64,000 nucleotides of DNA from Cryptomeria japonica (GCF_030272615.1 NW_026729304.1:1-64000), one strand, 5' to 3'; positions 41,120-55,343 are shown, numbered from the stretch's first letter. Program-made: numbers and translations. Notes: generated from the sequence alone by a model not told the origin.

Positions 41120-43859
41120 TGTTCCTTCTATCTTGTATGATTTCTTATTTGGAGCTACGATATATCATAGATCAAGCATTTGGGGTTAAATTGTATTGAG
41201 GTTCCAATTCATATAGCTGTCATGATTGGTTTAGGAAGAGGACACGAAAACCATCATGCAAGTAATTGGAGATGCTAGTTGTGCTACAAGCCCTTTTATT
41301 CTTATGCAGCCCATATGTATTGTTTAGATTAGTTTCCTATACGTGTTGTAAAGACCAGAAGGATTTTGTTTTTGCATACTATAAGCTTCTTTTCATTCTT
41401 GGTAATTGTATGTTCTACTTGTTTTTTGCATGCTTCATTTATCCCATTTGACTATAGAGATTATTTTAAAAATTGTTAGTGCTAATCGAGGAAATGAATA
41501 TGATAAAGTACTAAGTCAAGCGTGGTTCGAGGGTATTGTAATAATTGAACTTCAATAATGTTCCATCCTAGAGAAGATTCATGCATAAAAAGTTTAATTG
41601 CATATCATCTTCTTCTTGATGACAACTTGCATGAATTGTATCTAGATTATTTAGTTTTTCTTGAGCACATCATACTCATAACATCACACATTTTAGTACA
41701 TTTGAGATAACATCTCATATTTAGAGCATTTGATTAATGATCTTGAATATGTCATTTCATTTGCATCATGTCACATGTTAGTTTGAGGGTCATTCATTAT
41801 GGTTAGTGTGCTTGAATCTTTGTGGTACTTGTTACTATATATCAGTTTTAGTCATAACTCAAGATCAACATCAAGGTAGGCATGAATATTCAAGACTTCT
41901 TCATTAACATATTGTGGAGTTAATCTGCTTCCATCCTCTTTCCACATCAATGGGAAGTCTTTCCCACTAGGTGTTTTCTCTTTAACAACTTTGTTAGGGT
42001 TTCTTTGTACTTTTCAAGACCCTAATCTCTTTGTATCCACCTAGTTGTGCATGGAGGGTGTTAGTGTAGATATTTTTTCTAGATAACCTTACTTGTGAAT
42101 ACTATGTACTTTTTATATGATTTGTTCCTGTGTGCTATCTTGTATGGTCATCACATGTCTCTATCCTAGATAGAAAACTTTCTATTCTAGATGACAAAAA
42201 ATATTTCAATTTAAATTTATATCTTATTAAGTTAAATATTTCATTGAGTTAATGCATTAAGCTATTTATTTACATATTTTTTGTCTCTCACTATTGTCTC
42301 AGTTTGACTATACATGTGCTTGACTTATGTGGCTTTCTAATATTAGAGATATATTCAAAGGTTCTAGCCAATCCAAAAAAAAAAATCAATTTTTAATATG
42401 CATTGCCAAGTGTAAGCTGGTCAATGACGAGTGCAATATTATAAATGAAAAATGAATTAGGGAAAATGACATTGAGAGGGAAAAGGTGTTTTGTATAGGG
42501 TGGTCAACAGTGGCTAATGTAGGAAATTTTAGTCATTGAAATAATGGATTTGTTATGTAGGGAAAGACCTAAAAAAATAAAAAATCAATAGGGTGTTAAG
42601 GAGTAAATAACGTAAGGGTAAGAGTGAAATGAGTTGAATTTAAGGCAGTGAAATCACATGGAAATGATTGTGGACTCATTATCTGTTGTCCACAATAGTT
42701 GCATCTTTGATGAATTATTACTTGACACAATTACTAATTCCTTGCGGGAAACAATCTTGTCGTGCATTTTCCATTTTTATAGAATAATATGGTTAGATTG
42801 GAATGATCACAGAGAGGTCGATCTAAATATTTGTGTTCCCCCTAACAAAAATACAAGGACTCTAGTTCTATGTTTCTACCCTTAGCTCAAGCTACCTCTC
42901 TAGAGTCTCCCTTTTGGTAAAGGAGCCTTTACATCTATATTGATACACAACACTAAAAAAATGTTTCGAAGCCTTATTAGATATATAGTGTTTTTTAGAA
43001 TCCCAAATTTATAAAATAGCCCACATTAGACATATGGTTAAATTATAAAGTTGAGGTTGTGTGTCCTCCTTATATGTATGGGGAGAACATTCCTCTTTCT
43101 CTCACTTTTCCTACCCTTCATTAGAACTGGAAATCAACCCTACCTTTTATCTCTTAGGGATATTAAGGTCACCTTTCCTTTTGAGCCTCTTGATTTTAAG
43201 ATCTATGATGATTGTATCTAAGATATGTCTTGGAAACTTGACTCTAGGATTATTATCTTGGAAATTATGGAAAAGCATCCTTTTGTGAAAGAGTTTTTCA
43301 GGTCAATCCAAATGAAATTGGTTAAAAATTGAGTCTCCAAAGGTTGACCTACTTTATTGTGCCCTCTTTTTGGTCATCTTCCACTATTTTGTTGCTATCA
43401 TGAGAATCACTAATTTCTATTAGGACTCTATTTGATTGTCCCTAAAATTCTGAACAAGTGTTGGGATTGTGTTGGAAATAGAAATTTGTCAACTTAGTGT
43501 CTTGATTTATAACTTGCAATCAAATTTGTTATCAAAAGATACACATATAGTCCAACAAGTTATAAAAACAATTCTAATCATAATCCTAATAATTATAAAT
43601 ACATGTGAGTTTTCTTTGAGGATTTACCCAATGACTCATCCATGCTATGAAGCCCATGAGAGATCATATAAGGTTCCTTGAGCCTATCCATTAAGTTCAA
43701 GGACTTGAAAGTACATTTGTCATTTGACCTCCTAGCTTAACTTGAATGGACCATTTGTCTACTTTCTTTCCTTATATGCCCACATCTCACCTCCATAATG
43801 GGATGACAAATTGGATGAAACTTTAAAGAAATTAATTATTTGTTTTATTATACAGTGAT
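41120..43859. other. AT-rich spacer, unit 3, no gene recognised
   Basis: Counterpart of 11591-14329 carrying unit 4-type variants, for example GGTGTTTTCTC near 41971 and AAGATATGTCTTGG near 43220. Confidence 0.65.
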
Positions 43860-44032
43860 TATATACATACATATATGTATATATATATATATATGTATAT
43901 GTATACATATATATATATATTTATATATATATATTTATATATATATATATATATGTATGTATGTACATGCGTGCACGCACGTACACACAAACACACACAC
44001 AGATATATGTATGTATGTATGTATGTATATAT
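43860..44032. repeat. Compound microsatellite, unit 3
   Basis: Shortest allele, with the (AT)n broken twice by TTT near 43920 and 43935. Confidence 0.95.
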
Positions 44033-45162
44033 TAGTAACACCATTTAAGGTCGATTATAATTCCTTTTTTTTGATTTGAGTGTCAAGTGGCTTTTCCTTA
44101 GGAAATCATGGTACTTTTCTAGCGCATCTCATGAAAATAGAAATGATTTTTTGATGTGCAATAGGTTTTGATTAGACACTGGAAAGGTTACGAAAGTAAG
44201 AAAATAATTACTTCAATCTACTTCAAATACCTCACTTGTATGATTACATTTCTATTTTGAGCTTACTGTGTCCGTAGATTTGGGTGGCATTTGAGGAGAT
44301 GGATTTAGGAGGGAAAAATGAACATTTTGTTTCATCATTTTCTTCTCTATGTTCTCTCTGTCTACTAGTGGTTGAAATAATAGAGTATAATCCTTTGAAC
44401 TGATGCATTTGAGTTACATTTACTAACTGTGAGTGTCCAACATATGTGTCCTACACAACGAAGCATATGAAGTACATCTTCAAGTGGGATTGTGCGACAA
44501 TCTAGCGGGCGATCATTATTATAGTGGGCGAAGAGGTTCTTAACCTGAAGGCTCCTCAATTTTTTTTTCCTTCTTAGGTTGTTTTTGTATTCCTATCTAA
44601 TGCATTTGATTTGCTTCAGAATTATGGATCTCTGTTCCATTTGTGTTCTATATGTCAGGTACGGGTTCGTATCTACTGATCATGATATTGAAAGGGTTGT
44701 GAAAAAGCATGACTTGTTTAAAGGTAAGGGATGGATAGATGTATTTTCCCTAAATTTTTCTTTTGAAGAAGCCCCATTATGTTAGTCTATATAATACTAT
44801 GAAAATAGGTCTTGAATCAAACAACTGTAAGATCTTTAACAATGAACCAAGTTTGTTCTTTGAGCAGATTCCTTCTTCAGAGGCATCCCAAATTTCAGAA
44901 CTCTTTTATTCACGTCATCACTTGGTTCTACATCAACTGCGTCAACATAGGATCGAGAATATCTCAATTTGGCTACACTTTTAAAATATTCTTTTAATTA
45001 TGAGGAATTATACATGCTCATTTAGACCCTTCTCAATAAAGTGTATTATTTTTTATAGAAATTAAAGAGGGATCTCTTAATAGGGCAAAAATATATTCAA
45101 GAAAATGCATGATGGCTAACTTCTTTCAGCCCTTATCACACATGGTTGGAATTAAATTTTAT
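44033..45162. repeat. 1.13-kb direct repeat, copy A, units 3/4 junction
   Basis: Complete copy with several private substitutions, for example near 44190, 44270, 44341 and 44435. It still has the full 1,130-bp length. Confidence 0.92.
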
Positions 45163-47266
45163 ATGGTGCATGGTTTCAGCATACTAGTCGTTATGGTCTT
45201 TCAGAGCGTTGTTTTAGATTTAATAAATGGGGCTCAAAATTATGGGCTGCAATACAAAATATGTATCAAATCTTTATATTGGTAACCTCCAGAAAGGGAT
45301 TTACAAAAATGGTAGCTCTAATCCTGACTTATTTTGACAAAACAATTGGATTTTATTAAATTATTCCTTGCAAAATTCCTTTATTACTATGGTTGTTGGG
45401 GCTATTTCTATGAATATAGTTCTCTCTTGTGTTGTAGAATTGTGTTGTTTGGTGACTTTCCAGTGCAATCATCAAACCTCTAAAAGTAAGGAAATTTCTC
45501 AATAGGAAAAATTCCATCCTTTTGAAGATGAGGATCTCCTTCATGTTTCATGTAAGTAGCTCATTTGTTTTCTGAATGAATTTTTGGACCATTAAGATGA
45601 ATTTATTTGCCCTAACATCACGAATATCACGCTAGACTAAGAGTACGATTTTGATTAAACATTGGTAAACTTGATAAGTGACCAAGTATGAAATCCAGGG
45701 TTGAAAAATATAAAATGGAATCCCAAGCCTCTATTTGAAAGGTCTCTTAGTGGATCTCTCAAGCACTCCTTACCAAGAGAAAATTAAAGAAAAATAGTGA
45801 AGTCTTTTTGTCCTTTGACATTAAAGCAAAGTTACTTTTAGTCAAATTTTGGAAGGATGGTTTGTTAATATGTTTTAGCAAACTTAAACTTTGTCAACTT
45901 CCTCTGTCTTCTTCCTCTTCTTTTCTCCTCATTTTTCAATTAGATTTCACTCTCTATTTTATATGCCATTTTTTATATGAGTGGGCCCTCATTCCACAAC
46001 TTGTCAATAAAAGAATTACCTATAAATATAAAATTGTAAACAATTATTTAAAAAAAAATCAAAATCATAAGAAGTAAATCAATATATTACCAGGTGAATG
46101 AATGGGAACTTGTAGGGGAAGAAAATATAAAATGAAAATAAAACATCATATTTTCTTTAGAAAAATAAAATAATGTGGTATTCAAAAGCTACATAACCAA
46201 TTGCACATCGGCGTGAAGGGTTTCTCTCTTCAGCCATTTGTTGATGGCTATAATGTGAATGATGCATTTTATTTATTGCTTTATTATTTCTTTCCAAGGT
46301 ACTTGGGCTCATGGTAAAAGCATAATTGCTGTTTTCAACTTATTGGCGATTGAGTTTTTATTCATTAATATATTATTGTTGCGAGAATTATTGTCACATT
46401 GAGTTATTATTACTTGTATTTAAAAGAAATAGTGAGATGAGTGAATTAAATTGTTTAGAAAATATGCTTTAGAGTAAATAGGCATTGCTTCATTGAGCAC
46501 CTATGAATTTGTGATAAAAAAGTGCGAGAGACAATGTACAATGCAACAAATAAATTGGTTGATGTATAATAATGTGAGAGACAATGTACAATCCAACAAA
46601 TAAATTTGGCTCATGTATAATAATGAAGACATGGGATGGGGGATTTCCATTTTTTAGAGGGTGAAAGTATTATAATTAATTGATGACAATGGTTATTGTT
46701 GATGAATGTAATTTAAGAAGAAGTTTGTATGTGCACAAGTTATCACCATCCTTAATATAATCATATCACACCTTTGAGCACATTACACATTTCAAATTAA
46801 CAATTTTAACAATATTAAATTTCATATTAATAATTGTAACAATATTAAAAAGTAAACTAGTTTCATAATCAAGTAATAATGACCATGATTATTGTTCATC
46901 CATGTGATTTAAGGAGAAATTTGTATGTATACAAATTCTAACTACCCCTAATGAAATTGTATAATACCTATCAGCATAACAAAAAAATTAATAATATCAC
47001 CTTTTTATTATATTAAAACATAAACTATTAATAATATTCAATTCTAATTCTAACATAAATAGATTTATATATTTTTTACTTTAGAACCAACATAAAAGCT
47101 GTAACTTGAAAATAATAATTTTTATTGTGTTAATAATGACATGATTCATCTTGGGGGCCTTTTCTCATATAGCCTCCCACAATTGTAAATACTCTAGTGC
47201 AACATAATCTGTCATTTCCAATGATTGATGGAAAGATTTTTCCTAGTTCTTTGATGTCCAAGAAAA
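45163..47266. other. AT-rich spacer downstream of GH9 copy 4
   Basis: Counterpart of 975-3078. It shares several substitutions with unit 5 only, for example GGCATTGCTT near 46482 and CAAATTAACA near 46793. Confidence 0.7.
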
Positions 47267-49482
47267 TCAACACTGCCTGTTAGTTTTGCATGTCATTCTG
47301 TACAATTTTGCAAGAACACCCACAAGAGGAGAATTTATGTATGTTGTAGGTTCAAGCATGCTAGATTTGGTCCTGAGGTCTACAAAACGATCATATTTAT
47401 CTGGGCCCCCCACTATTGCCCCAATTAGTGTGTTTGGATTGGAAGAATCTTTGTGAAACCAGTTCATAAAACCTTCAATGCATTTGATCTTCCTTGGTTG
47501 TTGATGAATGGAAACTACAGATGCTCCTCTGTGATGTGGTTGCCTTGGATATTTGGAACCGTATCCTACCATATATGAAATGCCCAGAGGATTCCTTCCT
47601 AATAAATAATCAATCTGCAAAGGATATGATTAGGATTCGTTATATTGTATGCTCCAAAATACAAAAACAGATAATGTAGTGTGCTTACTTGTAGCTTTGC
47701 GAAGCCCATAACGTCGTTGGGTTTAAAGAGAGTGTTGCCGCATGACAATGTTCCCTTCTTAGCTGATAGTAAATCACTGTATCTTGCCATCAAAAAAGCA
47801 GCACTGGTAACATATTGAGTGTTGGCGCCATCTCTAACATACAACAAACCTCCTGTAACAAAAGAATTGTATTACAGATATCACTAAGAGAATTTTGAGG
47901 GCTATGATTAGAAAAGGAGTAGTAACAGAGGATTTATATGGTTGTGACTAGAAAAAGGAATGATTGTTAGTGGTACTGGTGAAGAGATAGAGAGTTCACC
48001 TGGGGTGGTTTTAACAGAACGAATGGGACTGCCTGGAAGAAGTGAACAAACAAAGCGTTCTGCATTACTTCTATAGGCTGAGAATTGAGCTTCCCCTTGG
48101 AAATATAACTGGTTGGTGAAGTGCATAAGTTAGCTTTAAGCTAGAGTATGTTTATATTACATTTTATTTAAAAAATTGCACCAATCAGTCTACGCTTACG
48201 TCTGTTAGAAGCACTTGAACTCCAGCATATTTGAGGTCCCAGTTGAATTCATTAACATATGCCTTTACATCGTCGTGCTGGATAATATAGTTGGAATAAT
48301 ATGAGGATTTGGTAGCTCTGTATAGCCAAGATGCAGCCCATAGAAGCTCGTCCTGAGATCATATTTACAAGTGCATATGTTAAAAGAAAACCAAATTCTG
48401 GTTACAAGTGCATATGTTAAGAGAAAACCAAAGTCTTCTTACATTGTAGCCTGAAACAGAGCAATAAAATGGACACTCTCCTCCGTAGGTGCCCTTGTAT
48501 CGATCGGCAAAGCTGAAGAGCTGAAGGGAAACATGAATGGCCGGTTAGAAAGAAGATGGATGTATAAGGTTTTTCTCAAAATGGATGGATGAAACTTGTT
48601 GATTTTGCTGTGTTAGTTAACAGCTATGTTTTCTATTTTACTTGAGCACCCAAACATACCGATTGAGAACGTTGGAGGAGAAGGTGTGAGTAACGAGGGT
48701 TTGTGAATCTGAAAACAATGGAGGAGGCAGCCAAGGCTGCGGCCGTTTCTGCTGCAATTTCTGATCCAGGGGTGTCTTTATCAATCTTGTAAAGAGATCG
48801 AGGAGTGTCCATATCTTCTGGACGCTCCCAACAATTATGGTCTGCCTGGGGATCACCCACCTATTTCATGCATCAAGATCAACCTCGTCAGTTTTTCATA
48901 ATCTTGAAGAATGAATGCTGAATATTTTAGATTAGATTTCTTTACCTGAACCCATAATTCATTTGGAGTTGCACTAGCCTTGAGAAAGTAGTCAGTTCCC
49001 CATCTAATAGCGTCCCTTGCATTCTGAATCTCTCCTGCAGCTTTCAACTCTTTCCCATAATCCAGTGTGCCCCAAGCGAGTGTGGTGATAGTGAATGCCA
49101 TGGGAAGCCCATATTTCACGTTATCGCCTGCATCGTAGTAACCCCCAGCTAAATCAACCTGCAGTTGAGTTGCACATAAAATTTTGTATGGAGTCAATTT
49201 GGAATGATAGTATGATCCACTTCTATTTTTATTTCTAAATAAATTGAATAGGGATTTATTTCTGCTTCTACTTACGTTTTGCAACTTCCCATCTGTGAGG
49301 CCAGAATCTCCTCTCCACTTTACTCGCTGGGATTGTGGGAGTTTACCGGATCGTTGGGCCTCTAGAAAGAGGATAGACTTAGATAGAGCATCTCTGTAAT
49401 CGAATTCTCCACGAACCACCTGCCACTCACCACAAAACAGCAACAACACCACTGCCAAAAGCGTTTCCATTGCCTTGGCCAT
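47267..49482 (-). CDS. Secreted GH9 endo-1,4-beta-glucanase, copy 4, 8 exons, variant
   Basis: Exons on the minus strand: 49482-49276, 49158-48946, 48860-48660, 48520-48443, 48352-48200, 48108-48000, 47852-47689, 47614-47267. Three residues differ from copy 1: A7T in the signal peptide (49464-49462), P246A (48316-48314) and R354G (47754-47752). None is a catalytic residue. The frame and splice sites are intact. Its upstream region also differs: two TATA-like elements each carry a T to G change on the coding strand (see the regulatory entry). Of the complete copies it is the most likely to behave differently, but nothing shows it is dead. Confidence 0.94.
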
Positions 49483-49563
49483 ATGGATTCTCTTCTTTCT
49501 TTGATATGCAATTTAGAATTGTGCGCTAAATTTATAGACTTGTTAGTCGTGGGATAAAGCTAG

Positions 49564-49571
49564 TATTTATC
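49564..49571 (-). promoter_or_regulatory. Altered TATA-like element, GH9 copy 4
   Basis: The first base is changed, giving GATAAATA where the other visible copies have TATAAATA. A neighbouring TATA-like stretch (GCTTTATACC in copies 1-3, around 49550-49559) reads GCTTTATCCC here. The closer candidate TCTATAAATT is unchanged, so transcription may persist. Confidence 0.5.
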
Positions 49572-51257
49572 ACGAGGACTGTGTATGAGTTTCTGTTGCT
49601 GAGTAATGCATGGGAACTGCAAGATTTAGAGCATGGGACACCACAAAATAAACGATAAATACTCAGCACCTCAAACAGTTAATACGAGAAATCAGGTTGA
49701 TGCCTTATATCATTTGTCTTTTTTTCGATTGTTGTTCACAAGAATTATACGTTTCACAAGATATATACGTTTTACCTTCAATTTTGATTTGTTCTTGTTC
49801 ACAAGAATTATAAGTTTTAGCATTTGTTTTGATTTGTATTATTTTCCGTCTGCACCGCAATGCTACCGTTAGTAATTATCGTTGTTCGTTGATGAATGGT
49901 AAGGGAGAAAACGATTCTAATTACAGGCTAAGGCAGGTGAAAGTTTGTAGTTTGATTTAAGATATAATACTATTGTTAAAATTCGGTTTTAGGATTAATG
50001 CTTTAATATAATATACATACGTGTAGTAAGTAATTATTGTATTATATATTTGTATCAAGTATTGGAAAAATATTTTTGGTTTACATGATGTTATACTATA
50101 CTTTAAAAAATAAAATCTGAATTTAATTGTTTATTGTAAGGTATTTGTCAATAGTATAGTCATTATCATTCAATATTTTCAATAGGAGTTGCATAAGAGA
50201 AAAGAGAAATGAAAGTTGCAATAAGCTGGTCTTTAGCCTCATCATAGTTCTCACCACTCTAGTTCAAAAAAAGAAAAGCCATTTAGAGGACACTCCCTAC
50301 TTGTATCCTCCTTTGCTTGCAGTGGCTGGTTCAAGCCTCTTCCGTAGTGAAAAGTCATTTGAAGTAAAACAAGAGTTTCTCAATAAGGAGTGGTAGGCCA
50401 TATAAGACCTACTATTGTTAGATCAATCTTAGTTTCTCTAGTGCTCGCATGTTGGTTTCCTCAATCTTCTATGGTTTCTAGTTGTTTTTTATTAGATTAA
50501 GTAAGGAATGACCCCAAACCATTAGACATCCAAATAAAATGGCGTGGGAGAGAGATGCGTCTTTCATCTTTAGAGGAAAATTTCCTTTTGGAACTACTAG
50601 GATGAGGAGGCTTCTGGTCATGATCATTAGGAGAATTATACGGTGCAGTGGGGTTGAGAGTGGGGTTTTATCCAAGCAGTAATTGTAAATGGTATAAATG
50701 AAGCCCTTATATAAGGGCGGGTAAAAATCTTAAAAAGAACACTTGTCCAGGGAAGAAAATAAAAATAATGGATAACTAACAAGCTTATTATGTCTTAAGT
50801 GATTAAGAATGGGGAAATTGTACCTGTGGATTGTTACAAATTGTCCCTCCAATATGAAGTACTTTATCAAATGGTAGGTAATGGATCCTCACAATAATGA
50901 AATGTTTTCTTTTCTAAATCGATTCTAGTGTCTCTTTAGTCCCTCACCATTCTCTAGAAACATTGAAATGCACTCCTCATAAGAATTTGTTTACTTATTC
51001 GAGAGACTTTTTTTCCATCACACTTCAACGCAATCACTCGGACAATAATCTCTTCTGAAACCTCTAAATTGATACCACCCACCATAAATCTCCCACTTTT
51101 CATGCTATTCATAAACTAGGACAAGAGGTCATCATCACTACCTTTCATAATTATGAAGAATACTATGATTCCTCTCCTATCATAGATGTCTCACACTTGT
51201 GTATTCTTTTTTAATAAGACATACAAGGTGCATTGAACAAGAAAATGTTGCCCACCA

Positions 51258-51269
51258 CCCCCCCCCCCC
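51258..51269. repeat. Poly-C tract (12 C), unit 4
   Basis: Same locus in unit 4, followed by a G where the other units have T. Confidence 0.9.
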
Positions 51270-52820
51270 GCTCCCCATGTGATTGTAACTTTCTCACACC
51301 CAAGAATAGAGCTACATGCCATTGGTCTTAATTATGGCGAACATTCCAGGAACCCTATTGTGCAACCACAGTTTGGAGAGTTGATACAAGTCCTCCTTTT
51401 AAGTAGCTTACCTCATGTTGGATGGAGAAGCATTCCTGCCACTTGGGGCCAAGGTATCAAGTTTTCCTCGTTAGATGCTCCACACTCTTGGGCTTAGTTA
51501 TGGCGACTGTTCCAGGTGTCTTATCGTGCTTCTTCTCCAACCCCTATTATGGTTGATTATGGGAAATGGAGTTCTATATTCTATATTTGTAGGGTTAGTA
51601 CCAAAGTTTACATTGGAAAGGAAATTTATAATTAATATTCTATATTTCTTATTTTTAATTGAACATTTGATTTTAGGGAAAGATTTAGGATCATCCCAAA
51701 AGGGAACATTACACGTTGACACTAACTGGGAATAAAAAATGAAGTAAATTTAGAAGACAATTATTTAGAATTAGACTGATATGAATGGTCTAAATAGGAA
51801 ACTTATTTCTAGTTTATAATACCTGCATTATTTCTATTTCTCCATTGGGTTGGAGATAAGCTAATTTTCAAAATAGATGATAAAAGGTTTTCCCATTGAG
51901 ATAACCCACTTCTTGAAAGAAATTTAGAGACATATCTTGGTTCAAGTTTCACAACTTGTGATGATATCAAAGGATCATAGTGAAAGTTGAATAGTGAATT
52001 GGTTCGTCCTAAAAAAGCCTCTAAGAAAGTTAGAAGTAGTAGTAACAAAGAAATTAGTAGTTGAGTATCACTCAAAAAGATTTGCAGGACAATATGAATC
52101 ATCAAGAAAAATCAATTGAAAACAAAAAAGTGTAATGTTCCCAATTTTTACGTGACATTTATTATTAAATTTACGTTTATTAAGTGGTAAAAATTATTAA
52201 AAATATTTAAATGATGATTTAATGTAATTATTTTAATTAAATTATATATATATATATATATCACTTTATTATAATAAAGTTCTCCAAAGTATAATTAACA
52301 TTTTAATCAGCTAAGACGACCTAATGTTCTAGATGCTTCTTGGAGTTCTTTATAGGGAGACTGGATGGAAGAAGAAAGGCATGATTGATTTGATGAATTT
52401 GTCTAATGCTTTACATTATCTCATCAGTGAGGACAAAAACCTTCAATCATAAGGATGGTTGGATGGAAACTTGGATCTTCCAATGGATTAGAAGATTTCC
52501 TAGCCGATAAAGGATGTTGGCTAAATTTGGGCGAAATTTTGTTAATTTATGAAGAAATCCTCGTGGATGAAGAATTGACACCCTTAGCCATGTCACAACC
52601 ATTTAATTAGCCTTATTTTGTTCTGATTATTTCAGGTGAACTGACGCATGCATCATATTTAACAGACATAAGACACAACACATTCAGATGAAGCATGGTA
52701 GTGAAGATTTAAAAGACTGTCATTCTTCTCACATCATAGGAAAAGTGTTCTTCAACATGACTGAGGTGGCATCTTTCCAACATTTGTGCAAGATTACCAA
52801 GTAGTGTGGGAAATATATAT

Positions 52821-53950
52821 TGGTAACACCATTTAAGGCCGATTATAATTCCTTGTTTCTGATTTGACTGTCAAGTTGCTTTTCCTTAGGAAATCGTGGT
52901 ACATTCCTAGCGCATCTCATAAAAATGGAAATGATTTTTCGATGTGCAATAGGTTTTGATCAGATACTGGCAAGGTTAAGAAAGTAAGAAAATAATTACT
53001 TCAATCTACTTCAAATCCCTCACTTGTATGATTACATTTCTATTTTGAGCTTACTGTTTCCGTAGATTTGGGTGGCATTTGAGGAGATGGATTTAGGAGG
53101 GAAAAATGAACATTTTGTTTCATCATTTTTTTCTCTTTGTTCTCTTTGTCTACTACTGGTTGAAATAATAGAGTATAAGCATTTGAAATAATGCATTTCA
53201 ATTACATTTACTGACTGTGAGTTTCCAACTCATGTGTCCCACACAATGAAGCATATGAAGTACATCTTCAAGTGGGATTGTGCGACAATCTAGAGGGCGA
53301 TCATTATTATAGTGGGCGAAGAGGTTCTTAATCTAAAGGTTCCTCAACTTTTTTTCCTTCTCAGGTTGTTTTTGTATTCCTATCTAATCCATTTGATTTT
53401 CTTCAGAATTATGGATCTTTGTTCCATTTGTGTTCTATATGTCATGGTCGGGTTCATATCTATTGATCATGATAATTAAAGGGTTGTGAAAAAGCATGAC
53501 TTGTTTAATGGTAAGGGATGGATAGATGAATTTTCCCTAAGAAATGTTTGAAGAGGAAGCCCCATTATGTTGGTGTATATAATACTATGGAAATAGGTTT
53601 TGAATCAAACAACTGTAAGATCTTTGACGATGAACTAGGTTTGTTCTTTAAGCAGATTTCTTTTTCAGAGGCATCACAAATTTCAAAACTCTTTTATTCA
53701 CTGCATCACCTGGTTCTACATCAACTGCGTCAACAAAGGATTGAGAATATCTCAATCTGGCTACACTTTTAAAATATTCTTTTAATTATGAGGAATTCTA
53801 CATGCTCATTTAGACCCTTCTCAATAAAATGTATTATTTTTTATATAAATTCAAGAGGGATCTCTTAATAGGGCAAAAATATATTCAAGAAAATGTATGA
53901 TGACTGACTTCTTTGAGCCCTTATCACACATGGTTTGAATTAAATTTTAT
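52821..53950. repeat. 1.13-kb direct repeat, copy B, unit 4
   Basis: Groups with the unit 3 B copy by shared variants and has a few private changes, for example near 53600 and 53735. Confidence 0.92.
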
Positions 53951-54040
53951 CACACAAGATCCCTCCAAGGATCAAAAACCTCTAGGCTTCCTCATAGTCA
54001 GATCTAGGGCCATCTCTGTTAGTGTTTTCCACAATTCAAT

Positions 54041-55343
54041 TCAAATCCGCTTCCTCCTTGGTCTGCAACACCACCTGTATTTCTCCATCTTGCAGAGTAT
54101 CACTTCATTGTTCCTCCTGATTGGTGTTTTGCCGTTCTCTCTCGTATTTTCCTGTTTGATCCTCTTTCCCTTCTTCAACCATCTGGTTTTTGGGTTTTTC
54201 CATGTTAGTTTTCCCATGTTGCTCGAAGGTATCAGGGATGCTAACACTTTGGGGTTCTTCTGCCATTTTTTTCTTTTTCAGCAATCTTCGGTTGCTTAGA
54301 AGGTTTTTTGGCTCTCCATTGCATTGTCTTATCTTTCTTCTCTTTCTATTTGACGACCTGTAGAGGACATTTTCTAGAATTATGCCTCGATTTTTTGCAG
54401 TGAAAACATGCAAAAGGGACACTTTCATATTCTATAGGTTGGATCCACTTCCCCAATCTAGAGTTAATCTTGATAGATAATGGCATATTCGTGCCTTGCA
54501 TAACTCCCATACAAATCCTTGCAAAGGTAAGTATTCTTCTAGCTATTGTGATAGGATCCATAGATAAGAGTTCCCAAAAGGAACTAGCGATTCCTTTGAA
54601 ACATCCTCAACGCATAACTCTAGAGGAAGGCTCGACAATCTGACCCAAACAGGAGCTTGTACAAAAAATAACTCATTTAGGTCCATCTTAGGCAACCATT
54701 TTGTGCAAGCGTAGATTTTCCAATCAAGCAAGGACCATCACAAAGCACCCTCAACATGTCTTCTTCACATGAAAATGGCATCAATAACGCACCTTTGGAT
54801 ATAGCCGTTATCTCCACTTGACCTTTATGTGTCCATTTATGTTTCACAAATGTCCCAACAACATCAATATTCAGCGTCGGGCACAAAATTTTTCCAACCC
54901 AAGTCATTGCCATAAGGCTAATGTTATGCTCAATTACTGGGTCTGGAACTGCAATAGAAGATCTACCCTTTTCTGGTTCTGAGATATTATGAACTGGGAG
55001 TAGCGAGGACTTTCCACTCGGTTTGACACCGAATAGAGACGTCTACGACCAACCGTTGTCCCTACAAATAGGTCCCTTCCTTGGGCTGTGTCTAGCACAT
55101 GATGCTCCATCCCCCCCATCAGGATCGAGAGGCTTGTCACCAGCTTTTGGGTTCCCATCCACTAGGTCCTTTCCATTTGGCTTAGAGGAATCAGGCAGTC
55201 CTGAGATCCATCCTTTCCGCCCTCCCCTTGGTTTGCTTGTCCATTGCAGGGTTTCCCGCCTAGTCCTAATTTCAAATTCAAAGTCTCTCCCTTCTCCCGG
55301 TCCCGCATCGCTCTCCAATTTTTGCTTTGATACAAATTGTTGA
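54041..55343 (-). pseudogene. Broken LINE ORF1-like gene, unit 4
   Basis: The leader is open over a longer stretch here (minus strand 55420-55043) because a substitution restored reading. The downstream breaks remain, so the whole is still a pseudogene. Confidence 0.8.

Larger units (their letters stand above)
29528..44188. repeat. Tandem array unit 3 (14,661 bp), mosaic
   Basis: Third and shortest complete period. Its left half mostly carries the variants of units 1 and 2. From about 36.5 kb rightwards it carries the variants of unit 4. The microsatellite at its right end is short and broken by TTT interruptions like those in unit 4. Confidence 0.98.
49483..52820. other. Promoter-side spacer of GH9 copy 4
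   Basis: Counterpart of 5295-8640. It carries the altered core promoter and changes around 50731 that break the long open frame seen in units 1-3, which supports that frame being non-coding. Confidence 0.65.
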
